Assembly: GCA_963814985.1 (NCBI GenBank)
Contig: CAWFFV010000046.1
Location: 1-64,000, forward strand
Length of the DNA: 64,000 nucleotides
Source of the DNA: CAWFFV01 sp963814985
GTDB lineage: Bacteria; Chloroflexota; Ktedonobacteria; Ktedonobacterales; Ktedonobacteraceae
Direction of reading: 5' to 3'
Position numbers and translations under genes: made by a program. This document shows, in pieces, positions 1-8,723 of the stretch; within the stretch, counting starts at the first letter, position 1; every line of letters begins with the position of its first letter. Below the pieces are notes generated by a model. It was not told the origin of the DNA. It worked only from the letters and a program-made list of their open reading frames with translations, and did no database searches.

Positions 1-304
1 CCGCGCGGGCGCGGAACGGGGGGACCCGGGGGGTCGCCCCTTACCTTGTTCGTAGGCGCCGGGGCAAGGGTCCCGGGCCTGGGGAGTCCGGTGGTGCCGG
101 TATGGCTCTTTGCCCCCTGCAGTAGTCATGGCCTGGGGGGTGTTACCGCCGGCATCGCTGGTGCGTGAACCTCTGATGGGGAGATGCGGCTGGGATCGCT
201 GGTTCGTCGGTGATGACGGCGAGCGCACCGCTTCGGACTTCCCGCAGGTTACAGGGGATTCTTCGACGCAGGGGGAGGGGCCTGGGTGGCTACGCCCGAG
301 CAGG
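1..304 (+). ncRNA. Possible bridge-RNA region at IS110 left end
   Basis: About 300 bases of GC-rich DNA precede the recombinase without a convincing reading frame. Members of the IS110 group are known to encode a structured bridge RNA in the non-coding end upstream of the recombinase. Consistent with that, the segment can fold: GGGGCAA at 61-67 pairs with TTGCCCC at 110-116 around a large loop. The exact RNA boundaries and guide loops cannot be set from one copy. Confidence 0.3.
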
Positions 305-1481
305 TTGAAATATAACCACGGCCTCGACGTGGGCAAGGAGACCCACTTCGCCGACGTGCTGGACAACGACGGGGAACGGCTGTTCGCCCGGGCCATCGGC
401 AACGACCAGGGCAACATCGAGGCCCTGCTCGACCGGGCCGGGAAGCACGGCATCCCGGGGCTGGTGATCGACCAGCCGGGGTCGATCGCGCAGCTCGTCC
501 TGGCGGTGGCGGCCCGGCGGGGGATCCCGGTGGCTTACGTGCCCCGACCTGGTGATGCGCCGTGCGGCGGACCTCTACCCGGGCGAGGCGAAGACCGACC
601 GGCGCGATGCCTACATCCTGGCCGACACCGCCCGCACCCGGCGGAAGCAGGTCCACTGGCTCGACGCGTCGTCCGACGAGCTGCTGGCGCAGCTGCGCGT
701 GCTGAACGGGTTCGATACCGACCTGGCCGCCGACCAGACCCGGGTCGCCAACCGGCTGCGCGACGCGCTGACCAGCATGAGCCCCGCCCTTGAGCGGGCG
801 CTCGGGGACCGGCTCAAGCACGCCGGCGTCCGGGATCTGGTCGCCGCGTTCCCGACGCTGACGGCGCTGCGCGCCGCCGGGCCCGGCAAGGTCAGGGAGA
901 CGATCGCCCGCCGGTCACCGCGGCTGGCGCCGAAAGCGGCCGAGGCGGTCGCGAAGGCCCTGGCCGCGCAGGACGTCACCGTCCCGGCCGAGGCGGCGAC
1001 CGGGCGGGTCATCGCCGAGCTCTCGGCCGAGCTGGAACCGGGTCTACGCGCGCCGGGACGCGCTGGAGAAGGAGATCAAGGAGGCGTTCCTCGCGCACCC
1101 TTTCGGTGAGATCCTCGCCTCCCTGCCAGGAATAGGCCCGCGTACCGGCGCGAGGATCCTCGCAGAGATCGGCGACGGCTCCGGCTTCGCCAGCGGTGCG
1201 AAGCTCGCCGCCTACGCCGGCCTCGCCCCGGTCACCAGGCAGTCCGGCACCAGCCTAGACGCGGAGACCAGAAGCAGGAGAGGCAACCACCGGCTCAAGA
1301 ACGCCATGTTCCTGGCCGCGTTCGCCTCCCTGCGAGATCCCGCGTCCAAGGCCTTCTATTTTCAAACGCGCCGAGGGCAAGCGGCACAACGCCAGCCTGA
1401 TCTGCCTCGCCAGGCGTCGCTGCGACGTCATCCTCGCCATGCTCAGAAACCGCCAGCCCTACCAGCCCGACCGCGCGAACT
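305..1481 (+). pseudogene. IS110-family transposase/recombinase, frameshifted
   Basis: The frame opens near a TTG at 305 with the motif LDVGKE, which holds the first acidic residue of the DEDD RuvC-like domain of IS110 recombinases. TDRRDA (about 595-612) supplies the paired aspartates. The second domain, from about 1105, has the helix-hairpin-like LPGIGPRTGARIL and the segment RQSGTS with the expected catalytic serine. The frame is broken three times by one extra base: an extra C near 546-549, an extra C near 1038, and an extra T in a T run near 1360. The C-terminus runs into murJ sequence, so the native stop has been lost or truncated. It could not make a functional enzyme as written. Confidence 0.85.
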
Positions 1482-2513
1482 TTTGGTGTACTCCTGGGTG
1501 CAATAGGAGAGATTGTGTTACTGATCCCTGGTTTGCGTAACCAGCGTTTCGCTTACATGTTTGTACTGGACCTGAAACACCCTGCGCTGCGACGTATCCT
1601 TAAACTTTACGCTCCTGTTGCCTTCAGCTTCCTGGTCAGCATGGGTCTGGTCTTTTTAGATCAGTATCTCGCCTCACATACACCATGTGCTTCTTTTATG
1701 ATACATGTGGCAACTTGCAGAGAGTCAAATTTTGCAGCAATGCGCTTTGCCACAACACTGATACAATTTCCCATAGGGTTAGTCGCTGCAGCTCTCTCCT
1801 TCGCTGTCCTGCCCACACTTTCCGCCCATGCCAGAGAAGGTCAGACAGAGCGTTTCAAAGAGACATTGCTGCTAGGTTTTCGTCTGGGATTGCTCTTGAT
1901 GATCCCTGCTGCTGCTGGCCTGATCGTCTTGCAAACACCTATAGTACGAGCCGTCTTCGAACACCACAATTACACCGTACAAGATGCAACCCTTGCGGCC
2001 ACAGCCCTGCAAAACTATGCCTATCAACTTCCCTTTGTGGCAATGGATCAACTCTTGATCGCCGCATTCTATGCACGTAAAAATACCATTATCCCTGTCA
2101 CGATTGGGTTTGTAAGTATCCTGGGTTACCTGGCAGTCGCATTACCATTCTGGCAGACGATAGGTATGCCCGCGCTGGCCTTTGCCAATACGGTACAGAA
2201 TTCTTCACATGCGATTATCTTGCTGGTACTACTGCGCATGACTATCGGGTCTATACATATACGCAAGATGGCTCCCACTGTATTGAAGATCGTAGCAGCT
2301 ACTGCCGCAATGGTTGCAGTCGCGTGGGGTATGCAAGTCATCCTGGGACATGTAAAACTATTCTCATTGGATACGTTGCGAGGTCAATTATTAACACTGG
2401 TCGTAGCTGGTGGACCGGCAATAGGGGTATATTTTGGTGGGGTGATGTTGTTAAAAGTTGAGGAGGTTGGTCTGCTGAAAGGAGCGGTATTGGCAAAACT
2501 TGGAAGAAAATAG
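1482..2513 (+). pseudogene. murJ: MurJ lipid II flippase, C-terminal part, interrupted by IS110
   Basis: The open frame continues from 1482 (GVLLGAIGEIVLLIPG) through the usual MurJ/MviN second half. It has repeated membrane segments and conserved stretches such as LDQYLAS, ATTLIQFPIGL and AVLPTLS. MurJ flips lipid-linked peptidoglycan precursors across the cytoplasmic membrane and is normally over 500 residues; only about 340 remain here. A GTG at 1515 could restart translation, but the N-terminal helices would be missing. About 15 unusual residues (near 1675-1735) sit between LDQYLAS and the next helix compared with family members. Whether another intact murJ exists elsewhere cannot be seen. 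Confidence 0.75.
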
Positions 2514-2522
2514 TCAGTGTGA

Positions 2523-3515
2523 TCATCGTATCAATTGATTAACCACATTACGGATTCCTTTGGTGATACTCTTAAATGCTTCGTCGCGATCACCCCACCC
2601 CTTCACAGGTGTGTGGTTGGCGGGCAGAACTTCGAGTTCTTCGAATGCATCTTCCCAGTCACAGGCACGAAGGAGAATGGGAATTACACGTGCACTCCTG
2701 TTACGGTGTCGCGCCATCGCCATTTGTTCAATTTGATAGCACTCATCGGACGCCAGAAAGTCTGCACTGATGAGAAGCAGAATGATATCAGCCTGGTTCA
2801 GGTGCTTATTGATCTCTTGCTTTCTATTTGAGCCTGCAATAATTTCGCCATCGTACCATGCTTTAACCACACCTTGTTCCTGCAAGCGTTTGAGTCTTCG
2901 GGCCAGCTGGTTACGCATATCTTCATCTTCTTTGGCGTAGGCAAAGAAGATTTCTACTGTCTTTGTGATAGGTGCAAGATTTTGGGGAAAAGGTGGTTGT
3001 ACAGATAATGCCTGCTGGACTCCTTCCTGGAACACAGATACTATGCTTTCTACTCCAGGAAAAGAAGGCGGTATCGGCGGTTTGGCACGTATCCCCTTCA
3101 CTTCTGCAAGAAGTTTCGTGCGTGCGGCCAAATTGTCTAATCCAACAAGATCAATATAAACGAGGGAGGCCAGGAGTCCTTGAGGGCTACATTCACGTAC
3201 GCGCACTGGCAGTAATGTTCTGTTTTGCCCTGTTGGGTCTTGTCTGAAGGCCGCTGCCCATTCAGCTTGCGCCTGGGGAGCGTGCAAATAATCTGGCGAA
3301 AGAATCATAATAGTACGTCTGGCAGCTTTCGTGGCTTGATCTATCTTTAGGATAGCGTTATCACCTGCTTGAAAATCCCAGGCCTCAAGTGTCGTAGAAT
3401 ATTTCTTCTCTTCCAGCTCCCAGGCAATCCATTCTGCCCAACGGCGGTCGGCGCTATGATAGCTAAGAAAGAAATCTGTTTGAGCATCCTGAGATAATTC
3501 TGGGGAATATGCCAT
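2523..3515 (-). CDS. Tandem TIR-domain protein (two TIR domains, no other effector)
   Basis: The protein has about 330 residues. The start is set at ATG 3515 because AAGGAGG lies about eight bases upstream; an earlier in-frame ATG at 3533 precedes this site. TIR 1 covers about residues 12-145 (DFFLSYHSADRRWAEW, then TIMILSPDYL and AEWAAAF). TIR 2 covers about 188-330 (VEIFFAYAKEDED, KAWYDGEIIAGS, IILLLISADFLASDE). The second domain keeps the S..C..E pattern (SDECYQIE) in which the glutamate is catalytic in NAD-cleaving TIR enzymes; in the first domain the equivalent may be the glutamate of AEW. Bacterial TIR proteins act in anti-phage immunity or as adaptors. No partner (Argonaute, SIR2, ThsA) is nearby, and the gene stands alone, converging on murJ. 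Confidence 0.8.
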   Translation of the reverse strand: MAYSPELSQDAQTDFFLSYHSADRRWAEWIAWELEEKKYSTTLEAWDFQAGDNAILKIDQATKAARRTIMILSPDYLHAPQAQAEWAAAFRQDPTGQNRTLLPVRVRECSPQGLLASLVYIDLVGLDNLAARTKLLAEVKGIRAKPPIPPSFPGVESIVSVFQEGVQQALSVQPPFPQNLAPITKTVEIFFAYAKEDEDMRNQLARRLKRLQEQGVVKAWYDGEIIAGSNRKQEINKHLNQADIILLLISADFLASDECYQIEQMAMARHRNRSARVIPILLRACDWEDAFEELEVLPANHTPVKGWGDRDEAFKSITKGIRNVVNQLIR

Positions 3516-3533
3516 TCTACCAGCCTCCTTCAT

Positions 3534-3959
3534 TTTGGGTCTACACTACTACTTAACCAGGCCAAAACATTTACATAGAGCTTGTTCATTGAAAATTTGA
3601 CTTGATCTTTATTATATCTCATGCATATAGAGAATGGAAGTACCTGGTAAATGGTGTCTGCTGGGATACGGGAGATTTCTCTGATATTGGTAATTCCTCA
3701 GGTTCCTTTTTCCTGATTCCTCAGCGCCTTGAGCGCTTCGCAAGCTGTTCCATGAGTTATCCCCGTAACTATTCAGATACCCTTTTCCTGATTCCTCAGC
3801 GCCTGTGGCGCTTCGTAGGTTTTGTTGGCAGTGGCAGGGTTCGCGGCGCAAACCCTGCCACTGCCAACAAAACGAGGGCGAGCCACCGCAGGTGGTGAGA
3901 AAACCTGAATAGTTATCGGGATGACCCATGAAACAAGAACGACGAGGTCTACCTGCAGC
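3534..3959. repeat. Intergenic palindromic repeat element, copy 1
   Basis: This gene-free stretch holds two units starting CCTTTTTCCTGATTCCTCAG-like sequence (about 3704 and 3781). The second unit carries three hairpins: AGCGCC/GGCGCT (about 3798-3812), a large palindrome around 3823-3869, and CCACC/GGTGG (about 3883-3896). Outer borders ATGAGTTATCC (about 3752) and GGGATGACCCAT (about 3917) are imperfect inverted repeats. The copy at 6764-6925 has the same flanks in the opposite orientation but a different core. I see no gene here. Confidence 0.75.
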
Positions 3960-4799
3960 TTAGACTACTCTGGCAAACAGATCGTTTTCTCCTACCACAT
4001 CAGGTCCCACGCGTGACGTTGCCAGTTGATAAAACTCGGTCCTACGCCATTTACGTTGTAGTTCCTTTGGCACACGGCTTAAAGCTCCATTGGGATTCAT
4101 CTGCGTGCGATGCATTGCCCATGCATGAGCTTTGGTCTCTTGCCAACGTTCTACATCCAGTGAGACGCTGATCTGATCATCAGGTATGCCCAACTCTTGC
4201 GGATCAAGATTGTCGAAGAGCGAGGGATAGTCTTGTGTTTGTAACCACTCAGCCATAAGCAGCAGATGTCTGCGAGAAAAAGAACTATAATACAACTTAG
4301 AAACGGCATGCGCTGCTCCTAGTTCTGGATACTGTACAGCGTCGGCAGCTGCGTGGAAAGCGCCAGTTGTATGTTGGTAGATGGCAATGTGGTCAGGGTG
4401 TCCATAAACGCCAGTTTCGTCAAATGTTACTATGACCTGGGGCCGAAACTGGCGGATAATTGCGACGAGCTTGCCCACCGCATCAGCAGCATGAACTCGT
4501 ATAAAAGCTTCTGGCTTCTGGTTTTGCGGTGTGCCAGCCATACCGGAATCGCGATATCCCAGAAACCAGAGGTTCTGGACGCCGAGTACATCTGCGGCTG
4601 TGCGCATTTCAGCTTCGCGTACCTCTCCCAAATTTTCGGACGTCGCCAGAGCGGAATCGGAAATCTCGCCAGCTTCGCCGCGCGTTGCGTAAATGAGGCC
4701 TGTTTCAATACCTAACATGTTATACTGTAGTAAAGCGCCACTGATTAAGCCTTCGTCGTCTGGATGAGCAAAAACGCCGAGTAGTCGTTTCGTTGCCAT
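3960..4799 (-). CDS. PIG-L/LmbE family deacetylase
   Basis: The 279-residue protein opens with the zinc-binding signature AHPDDE (residues 11-16) and has the second metal/base motif YGHPDH near residue 133, both typical of PIG-L N-acetylglucosaminyl deacetylases. The family removes acetyl groups from sugar amines; relatives include MshB and the mycothiol conjugate amidase Mca, and the GHPDH region with a long C-terminal part resembles Mca-like members. The substrate cannot be read from the sequence; low-molecular-weight thiol metabolism is one possibility. An AAAGGA lies upstream of the ATG. It is transcribed alone, toward the palindromic repeat. Confidence 0.85.
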   Translation of the reverse strand: MATKRLLGVFAHPDDEGLISGALLQYNMLGIETGLIYATRGEAGEISDSALATSENLGEVREAEMRTAADVLGVQNLWFLGYRDSGMAGTPQNQKPEAFIRVHAADAVGKLVAIIRQFRPQVIVTFDETGVYGHPDHIAIYQHTTGAFHAAADAVQYPELGAAHAVSKLYYSSFSRRHLLLMAEWLQTQDYPSLFDNLDPQELGIPDDQISVSLDVERWQETKAHAWAMHRTQMNPNGALSRVPKELQRKWRRTEFYQLATSRVGPDVVGENDLFARVV

Positions 4800-5077
4800 G
4801 TTTTTTTGTTCCTTTGTATGCTATCTTCTTGTATGGAACTCAGTGCTACTGTAACATGTCTGAAGAAAAACTGTCAATCAAGATTCTTACTGGCGCTTAT
4901 CCTTATAGAATAGAGCGAGTATTTAACATGTATCTCTATCTTTTCTATGGGCAAATGTGTTAGAGTATAGTCAGTACATTGGGCATGAAGGCCTATTTTC
5001 TAGCAACGAACGTACATAGGGTTTAGGCCAGAGTCCTGGGCATGAGCGCAAAATGAGGCAATCAAGGAGTGTGCAGT

Positions 5078-5839
5078 ATGGCAAGAACAGTCTTGGACAA
5101 AGAATTGCAAGAGTTGGATCATCAGATAACCCGTCTGGGAAACCTCGTGGATGATGCTTTGGGAAAAGCTCTCGAAGCATTAGAAGTGGGAGATCTGGCG
5201 AAGGCAGGTATAGTGATTGAAGGTGATACTATCATTGATAGTCTGCGTGCCGCCATTGAAGAACATACAATTCGTCTATTGACCTTACAACAACCACTTG
5301 GAGGACGTGATCTACGCTATCTTGCCTCTGCTCTCTCAATAGCCGGTGATCTTGAGCGCACAGGGGATGGCGCTGCGGGTATTGCGCAGAACGTGTTGCG
5401 CATGGCACCCCTGCGAGGTAATGCTACACTCCCCGTAAAGATCGAGGCCAATGGTGATGGCAACACACAAATCACAGAAAAGTCTATCATGCGTGGTATC
5501 CAGGAACTTGGTAAAGAAGCACGACATGTTTTACAAGGCACAATGAAAGCTTTTGCCTCACGCGATGCAAAGGCAGCACGTCATTTATGGGGTGAGGATG
5601 ATGTTGTCGATGTGCGCTATCATCTGGTACGTCACGATTTAATGGCGATGATGGCGGGAGCACGAGCTATTCCGGCCCTGCAAAATGACTCGCTTATCTT
5701 GCAGCGCGCAACCTATCTACTCTGGATCGCTCATAAGCTAGAGCGTGTTTCAGACCATTGCACAAATATCTGTGAGCGTCTGATCTTCACTATTGAGGGT
5801 GAAACCAGTATGCAGCAATCACAACCAAAAGGTTCATGA
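5078..5839 (+). CDS. phoU: PhoU-like phosphate regulator
   Basis: This protein of about 253 residues has two PhoU repeats, each a three-helix bundle with the acidic metal-binding pattern (ExDxxID-like EGDTIID in repeat 1, WGEDDVVD in repeat 2), and ends with the SDHCTNICE motif that is a hallmark of PhoU. PhoU restrains the Pst transporter and the PhoR/PhoB-type kinase when phosphate is plentiful. The start is placed at ATG 5078 because AAGGAG sits eight bases upstream; the in-frame GTG at 5069 directly abuts that site. No pst or pho regulator genes are adjacent, so it is an isolated phoU. Confidence 0.9.
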   Translation: MARTVLDKELQELDHQITRLGNLVDDALGKALEALEVGDLAKAGIVIEGDTIIDSLRAAIEEHTIRLLTLQQPLGGRDLRYLASALSIAGDLERTGDGAAGIAQNVLRMAPLRGNATLPVKIEANGDGNTQITEKSIMRGIQELGKEARHVLQGTMKAFASRDAKAARHLWGEDDVVDVRYHLVRHDLMAMMAGARAIPALQNDSLILQRATYLLWIAHKLERVSDHCTNICERLIFTIEGETSMQQSQPKGS

Positions 5840-5920
5840 GAGTCCCTGACTCCTGGTCATGAATACAACATCCCGCGTAGTTCTGGGTATCGTGTTTTCT
5901 TCTCCCAGGCTCCCATGAAA

Positions 5921-6688
5921 CTAGTTGTTGCCCTTGATTGCCTCCCAGAAATAATTCGCCAGTTGTATATAACCTGAAGGGCTGGGATGAAACCCGTCGG
6001 TACTGACATATTCCGGATGTGCCGTCAGTTGGCTCTCTTCTTTCAGAAGATCCACTACAGTCACGCTGTAGTGTTCGGCTACCTTTGCAATATTTGCATC
6101 CCAGCGCTGAATCTCGGTATACATCTTGCTTTTTTGTGCCGGGGTGAGATGAGCAAAGAAAGGCAATCGCGTCAAATCTGGCAAATTTGCCATTACAATA
6201 CGAGCGGTAGTACTTATACGTAACTGATTCAGGAGTGCATGAAGATATTTCATATAACTCTCATATGCAACACCTGCCACAAAGTCATTTGCAACCAACC
6301 AGATTGTAATTAGTTTTGGCGAAGTTGAGAGTGCAATTGGTACTTCTTGTACAAGCGCTTCACTCAGATGAATACCGCTGACACCCAGATTTATCAGGTG
6401 TGAACCTTTGGGGAGACGTTCCGCCAGGAGTGGTACATAGCCTTGTGCTCCTGGTTGACTGCTACCAACCCCAACTGCATCGGAAGCTCCCAGAGCAACA
6501 TAGGTAATAGGGCCATTTGACAGGAGTTGCGGCCCTGAAACTGGCTGCGTCGGTGTTGGTTTCGTCATAGATAGATGACTCGTGGTCGTCCCAATCCCAA
6601 CACTAGAGGTACAGGCCGAAGCAACAAAGATTATGATAAGTACCAGTAATAGTGAGAAGGGTTGTTGATTATGTTGGTACAGACTCAT
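5921..6688 (-). CDS. SGNH/GDSL-family lipoprotein (putative esterase)
   Basis: The N-terminus is a lipoprotein signal: a hydrophobic stretch (SLLLVLIIIFVASAC) ends in a lipobox with the lipidated cysteine near residue 26. The rest matches SGNH hydrolase blocks: block I as ALGASDAVG (serine in place within GASD), block II glycine in NLGVSG, block III asparagine in VANDF, and block V DGFHPS with the aspartate and histidine. It probably acts outside the membrane on ester or acetyl groups; the substrate is unknown. The start is taken at ATG 6688; a TTG at 6703 is also in frame. It converges with phoU. Confidence 0.8.
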   Translation of the reverse strand: MSLYQHNQQPFSLLLVLIIIFVASACTSSVGIGTTTSHLSMTKPTPTQPVSGPQLLSNGPITYVALGASDAVGVGSSQPGAQGYVPLLAERLPKGSHLINLGVSGIHLSEALVQEVPIALSTSPKLITIWLVANDFVAGVAYESYMKYLHALLNQLRISTTARIVMANLPDLTRLPFFAHLTPAQKSKMYTEIQRWDANIAKVAEHYSVTVVDLLKEESQLTAHPEYVSTDGFHPSPSGYIQLANYFWEAIKGNN

Positions 6689-6763
6689 ACAGGCACATTT
6701 CAATGGTTAAACAATTACTCTATTTTCACTATTGTATCACACTATCACACTCTGAGCAGTAGT

Positions 6764-6925
6764 AATTTTTCAGGTCTGCTCACCACCTGCGGTGGCTCGC
6801 TCTCGTTTTGTGTGGGTGTTGTCGCCCGTGGCAGAGGTTGCGACGCAACCTCTGCCACGGGCGACAACACCCACACAAAACGGCTTGCAAAGCGCCATAG
6901 GCGCTAAGAAATCAGAAAAAGGATC
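6764..6925 (-). repeat. Intergenic palindromic repeat element, copy 2 (swapped core)
   Basis: Read on the minus strand this has the same order as the unit at 3781-3912: a CCTTTTTCTGATT-like start, AGCGCC/GGCGCT hairpin, TTTTGT, a long palindrome, ACAAAACG, GCGAGCCACCGCAGGTGGTG, and ACCTGAA. The core palindrome (about 6810-6877, arms of about 31 bases) has a largely different sequence from copy 1 and still pairs nearly perfectly. It sits between the SGNH lipoprotein and icd genes. Confidence 0.75.
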
Positions 6926-6963
6926 TGGCATTTGCTGCTGTGTCGTGTACAGTACAGGCAGGA

Positions 6964-8439
6964 TTAATCCTCACCCTGCGCCTTAGTAAAGCCCATCACG
7001 CCATCGAACTCTTGTAACTTCTCCAGATGAACCCAGGTGTGCTTTGTTGCAATGCGTTGTACCAGAGCAAGCAAAACTGCATCGGTTTCAGCCTCGGAAA
7101 CATTCGCTGTGTCTCCTTTGAAAAAGAAGCGGCAACGATATTGATCAATACAGTCTGTCATAACTCCCATTGCAGGGTAAACTTTTGTTCCCCGGTTAGA
7201 AATTATTTTCAGAGAAAGAGGTGTGTCGCTGGTCAACTCGACAAGGTCCGCACCCAGTTCCTCCGGACCAAGCGAAGACTGTAAGAAGACATCGATACCA
7301 ATCAAACGTCGCTTAACAGATTGCTCATCTGGTTGCGGTGCAAGGCGTGGTAGTTTCAGTGGCTTATGCTCACGAACCTTCCATGTTTCCGAACGCTTGC
7401 CGAGGTTTGAGATAATAGCGTTGGTATAGTCTGAGGTGGATGTTGCCTGGTGGTCACCTGCGATATCGCGTGTGCGAATGCCCGCTGCCAGGGTAACGAG
7501 GATGGCATGCTCAATCTTCTCAGCAGCTTCGAACTCGTTCAGATGTCGGAGCATCATGACCCCTGACATCAGCAGCGCGGTCGGGTTGATGACATTCTTG
7601 CCAGCATATTTGGGGGCTGAACCGTGAACGGCCTCAAAGATTGCCACTTCATTCCCAATATTGGAGGAGGGAGCGAAGCCCAAACCGCCGATTAAGCCAG
7701 AACTCAGATCACTGATAATATCACCATTCATATTGGTAGTAACAATGACATCGAACTGCTCAGGACGCTTAACAAGCTGATGAGCACAGTTATCAACGAT
7801 GATATGTTCTGCATGGATATCTGGATACTCTGGAGCGATCTGCTCAAAGACGCGCTTGAGCATGCCTTCAGTCATTTTCATAATGTTAGACTTGGTGGCA
7901 CAATGGACCTGTTTGCGGCCCTCCGAACGAGCAAACTCGAAGGCCATACGTACAATCTTCTCACAGCCCATATGTGAAATCAGCTTGATACCCTGGGCAA
8001 CAGTGGACGTCTGCATATATTCGATGCCAGCGTACAGGTCTTCGATGTTTTCACGAACAACGACCAGATCAATGCCACGACCACCATAGGGGGTAGATAC
8101 ATTTGGCAATTCGCGCACGGGCCGAATATTAGCATAGGTTTCAAACAGCTTACGCAGGGTAACATTGGCACTCTTTTCGCCAAAGCCAACAGGTGTTGCC
8201 AGTGGTCCCTTGAGTACTACACGTGTCTTGTGGATGGACTCGATGGTCTCTGGTAACACACCAGAGGGATAGCCTTGCTGAAAGACACTTGCCCCCGCAT
8301 ATCTTACTTCCCACTCGATAGGGACCCCTGTTGCCTCGATGATGCGCTGTGTCGCGCTCGTCACTTCAGGGCCGATACCATCCCCGGGGATAACTGTTAC
8401 GAGCTTCTTACCAGACGGAGTAATGTACATATTGCTCAC
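6964..8439 (-). CDS. icd: Isocitrate dehydrogenase, long form with C-terminal extension
   Basis: At 491 residues this is a beta-decarboxylating dehydrogenase. Visible signatures are IPGDGIGPEV at the N-terminus, the substrate loop SANVTLRKLFETYANIRP, VVRENIEDLYAGIE, and the metal/coenzyme region NMNGDIISDLSSGLIGGLG followed by EAVHGSAPKYAGKN. The length and the extra C-terminal domain from about residue 350 resemble the Thermus/Rickettsia-type enzymes rather than the shorter E. coli type. It oxidises isocitrate to 2-oxoglutarate in the TCA cycle. Cofactor preference (NAD or NADP) cannot be settled by eye. GGAG lies six bases before the GTG start at 8439; an ATG at 8430 is an alternative. Confidence 0.88.
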   Translation of the reverse strand: MSNMYITPSGKKLVTVIPGDGIGPEVTSATQRIIEATGVPIEWEVRYAGASVFQQGYPSGVLPETIESIHKTRVVLKGPLATPVGFGEKSANVTLRKLFETYANIRPVRELPNVSTPYGGRGIDLVVVRENIEDLYAGIEYMQTSTVAQGIKLISHMGCEKIVRMAFEFARSEGRKQVHCATKSNIMKMTEGMLKRVFEQIAPEYPDIHAEHIIVDNCAHQLVKRPEQFDVIVTTNMNGDIISDLSSGLIGGLGFAPSSNIGNEVAIFEAVHGSAPKYAGKNVINPTALLMSGVMMLRHLNEFEAAEKIEHAILVTLAAGIRTRDIAGDHQATSTSDYTNAIISNLGKRSETWKVREHKPLKLPRLAPQPDEQSVKRRLIGIDVFLQSSLGPEELGADLVELTSDTPLSLKIISNRGTKVYPAMGVMTDCIDQYRCRFFFKGDTANVSEAETDAVLLALVQRIATKHTWVHLEKLQEFDGVMGFTKAQGED

Positions 8440-8723
8440 TTCATTCTCCAGCTAATCTTATTGTCAGGCCAAATGGTTTCCGACCACAGAGGCACCACTT
8501 GCCAGCGCCTGAATGGATATGACGAACGTGACTTTGCACATTCCCTGTCTGGGTATCGATGGTACCTTGTGGCTATGCTTATAGTGTTCGTCATTACGTA
8601 AATTTTTCCCAAAAAACTGGGTAATCAACTAGCAAGCATGGCTGACTACCCGCATTGTATCACACAGCATGAGATGTACACGCACACTTTTTCAAAGAGA
8701 TAGGGTGACTGGTACATCCTGGC

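Larger units (their letters stand above)
1..1481 (+). mobile_element. IS110-family insertion element inserted in murJ
   Basis: This segment is strikingly GC-rich compared with the roughly 50% GC host DNA that begins near base 1482. It contains a non-coding left part (1-304) and a broken IS110-type recombinase. The right junction can be placed at about 1478-1484, because the in-frame MurJ coding sequence resumes at 1482. The left end lies outside the window, so the true length is unknown. No terminal inverted repeats are visible, as expected for IS110 elements. The composition suggests a donor with high GC such as an actinomycete; that is inference. Confidence 0.8.

Noticed and set aside
611..1012. 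Long minus-strand frame inside the IS110 element
   Set aside because: Shadow frame of GC-rich coding DNA; the plus strand carries the recombinase motifs.
2523..3515. Thoeris or other named TIR defence system
   Set aside because: No ThsA-like, SIR2, Argonaute or CBASS partner gene is adjacent.
3602..3929. Open frames on both strands in the 3.6-3.9 kb region
   Set aside because: They are translations of palindromic repeats and show no protein features.
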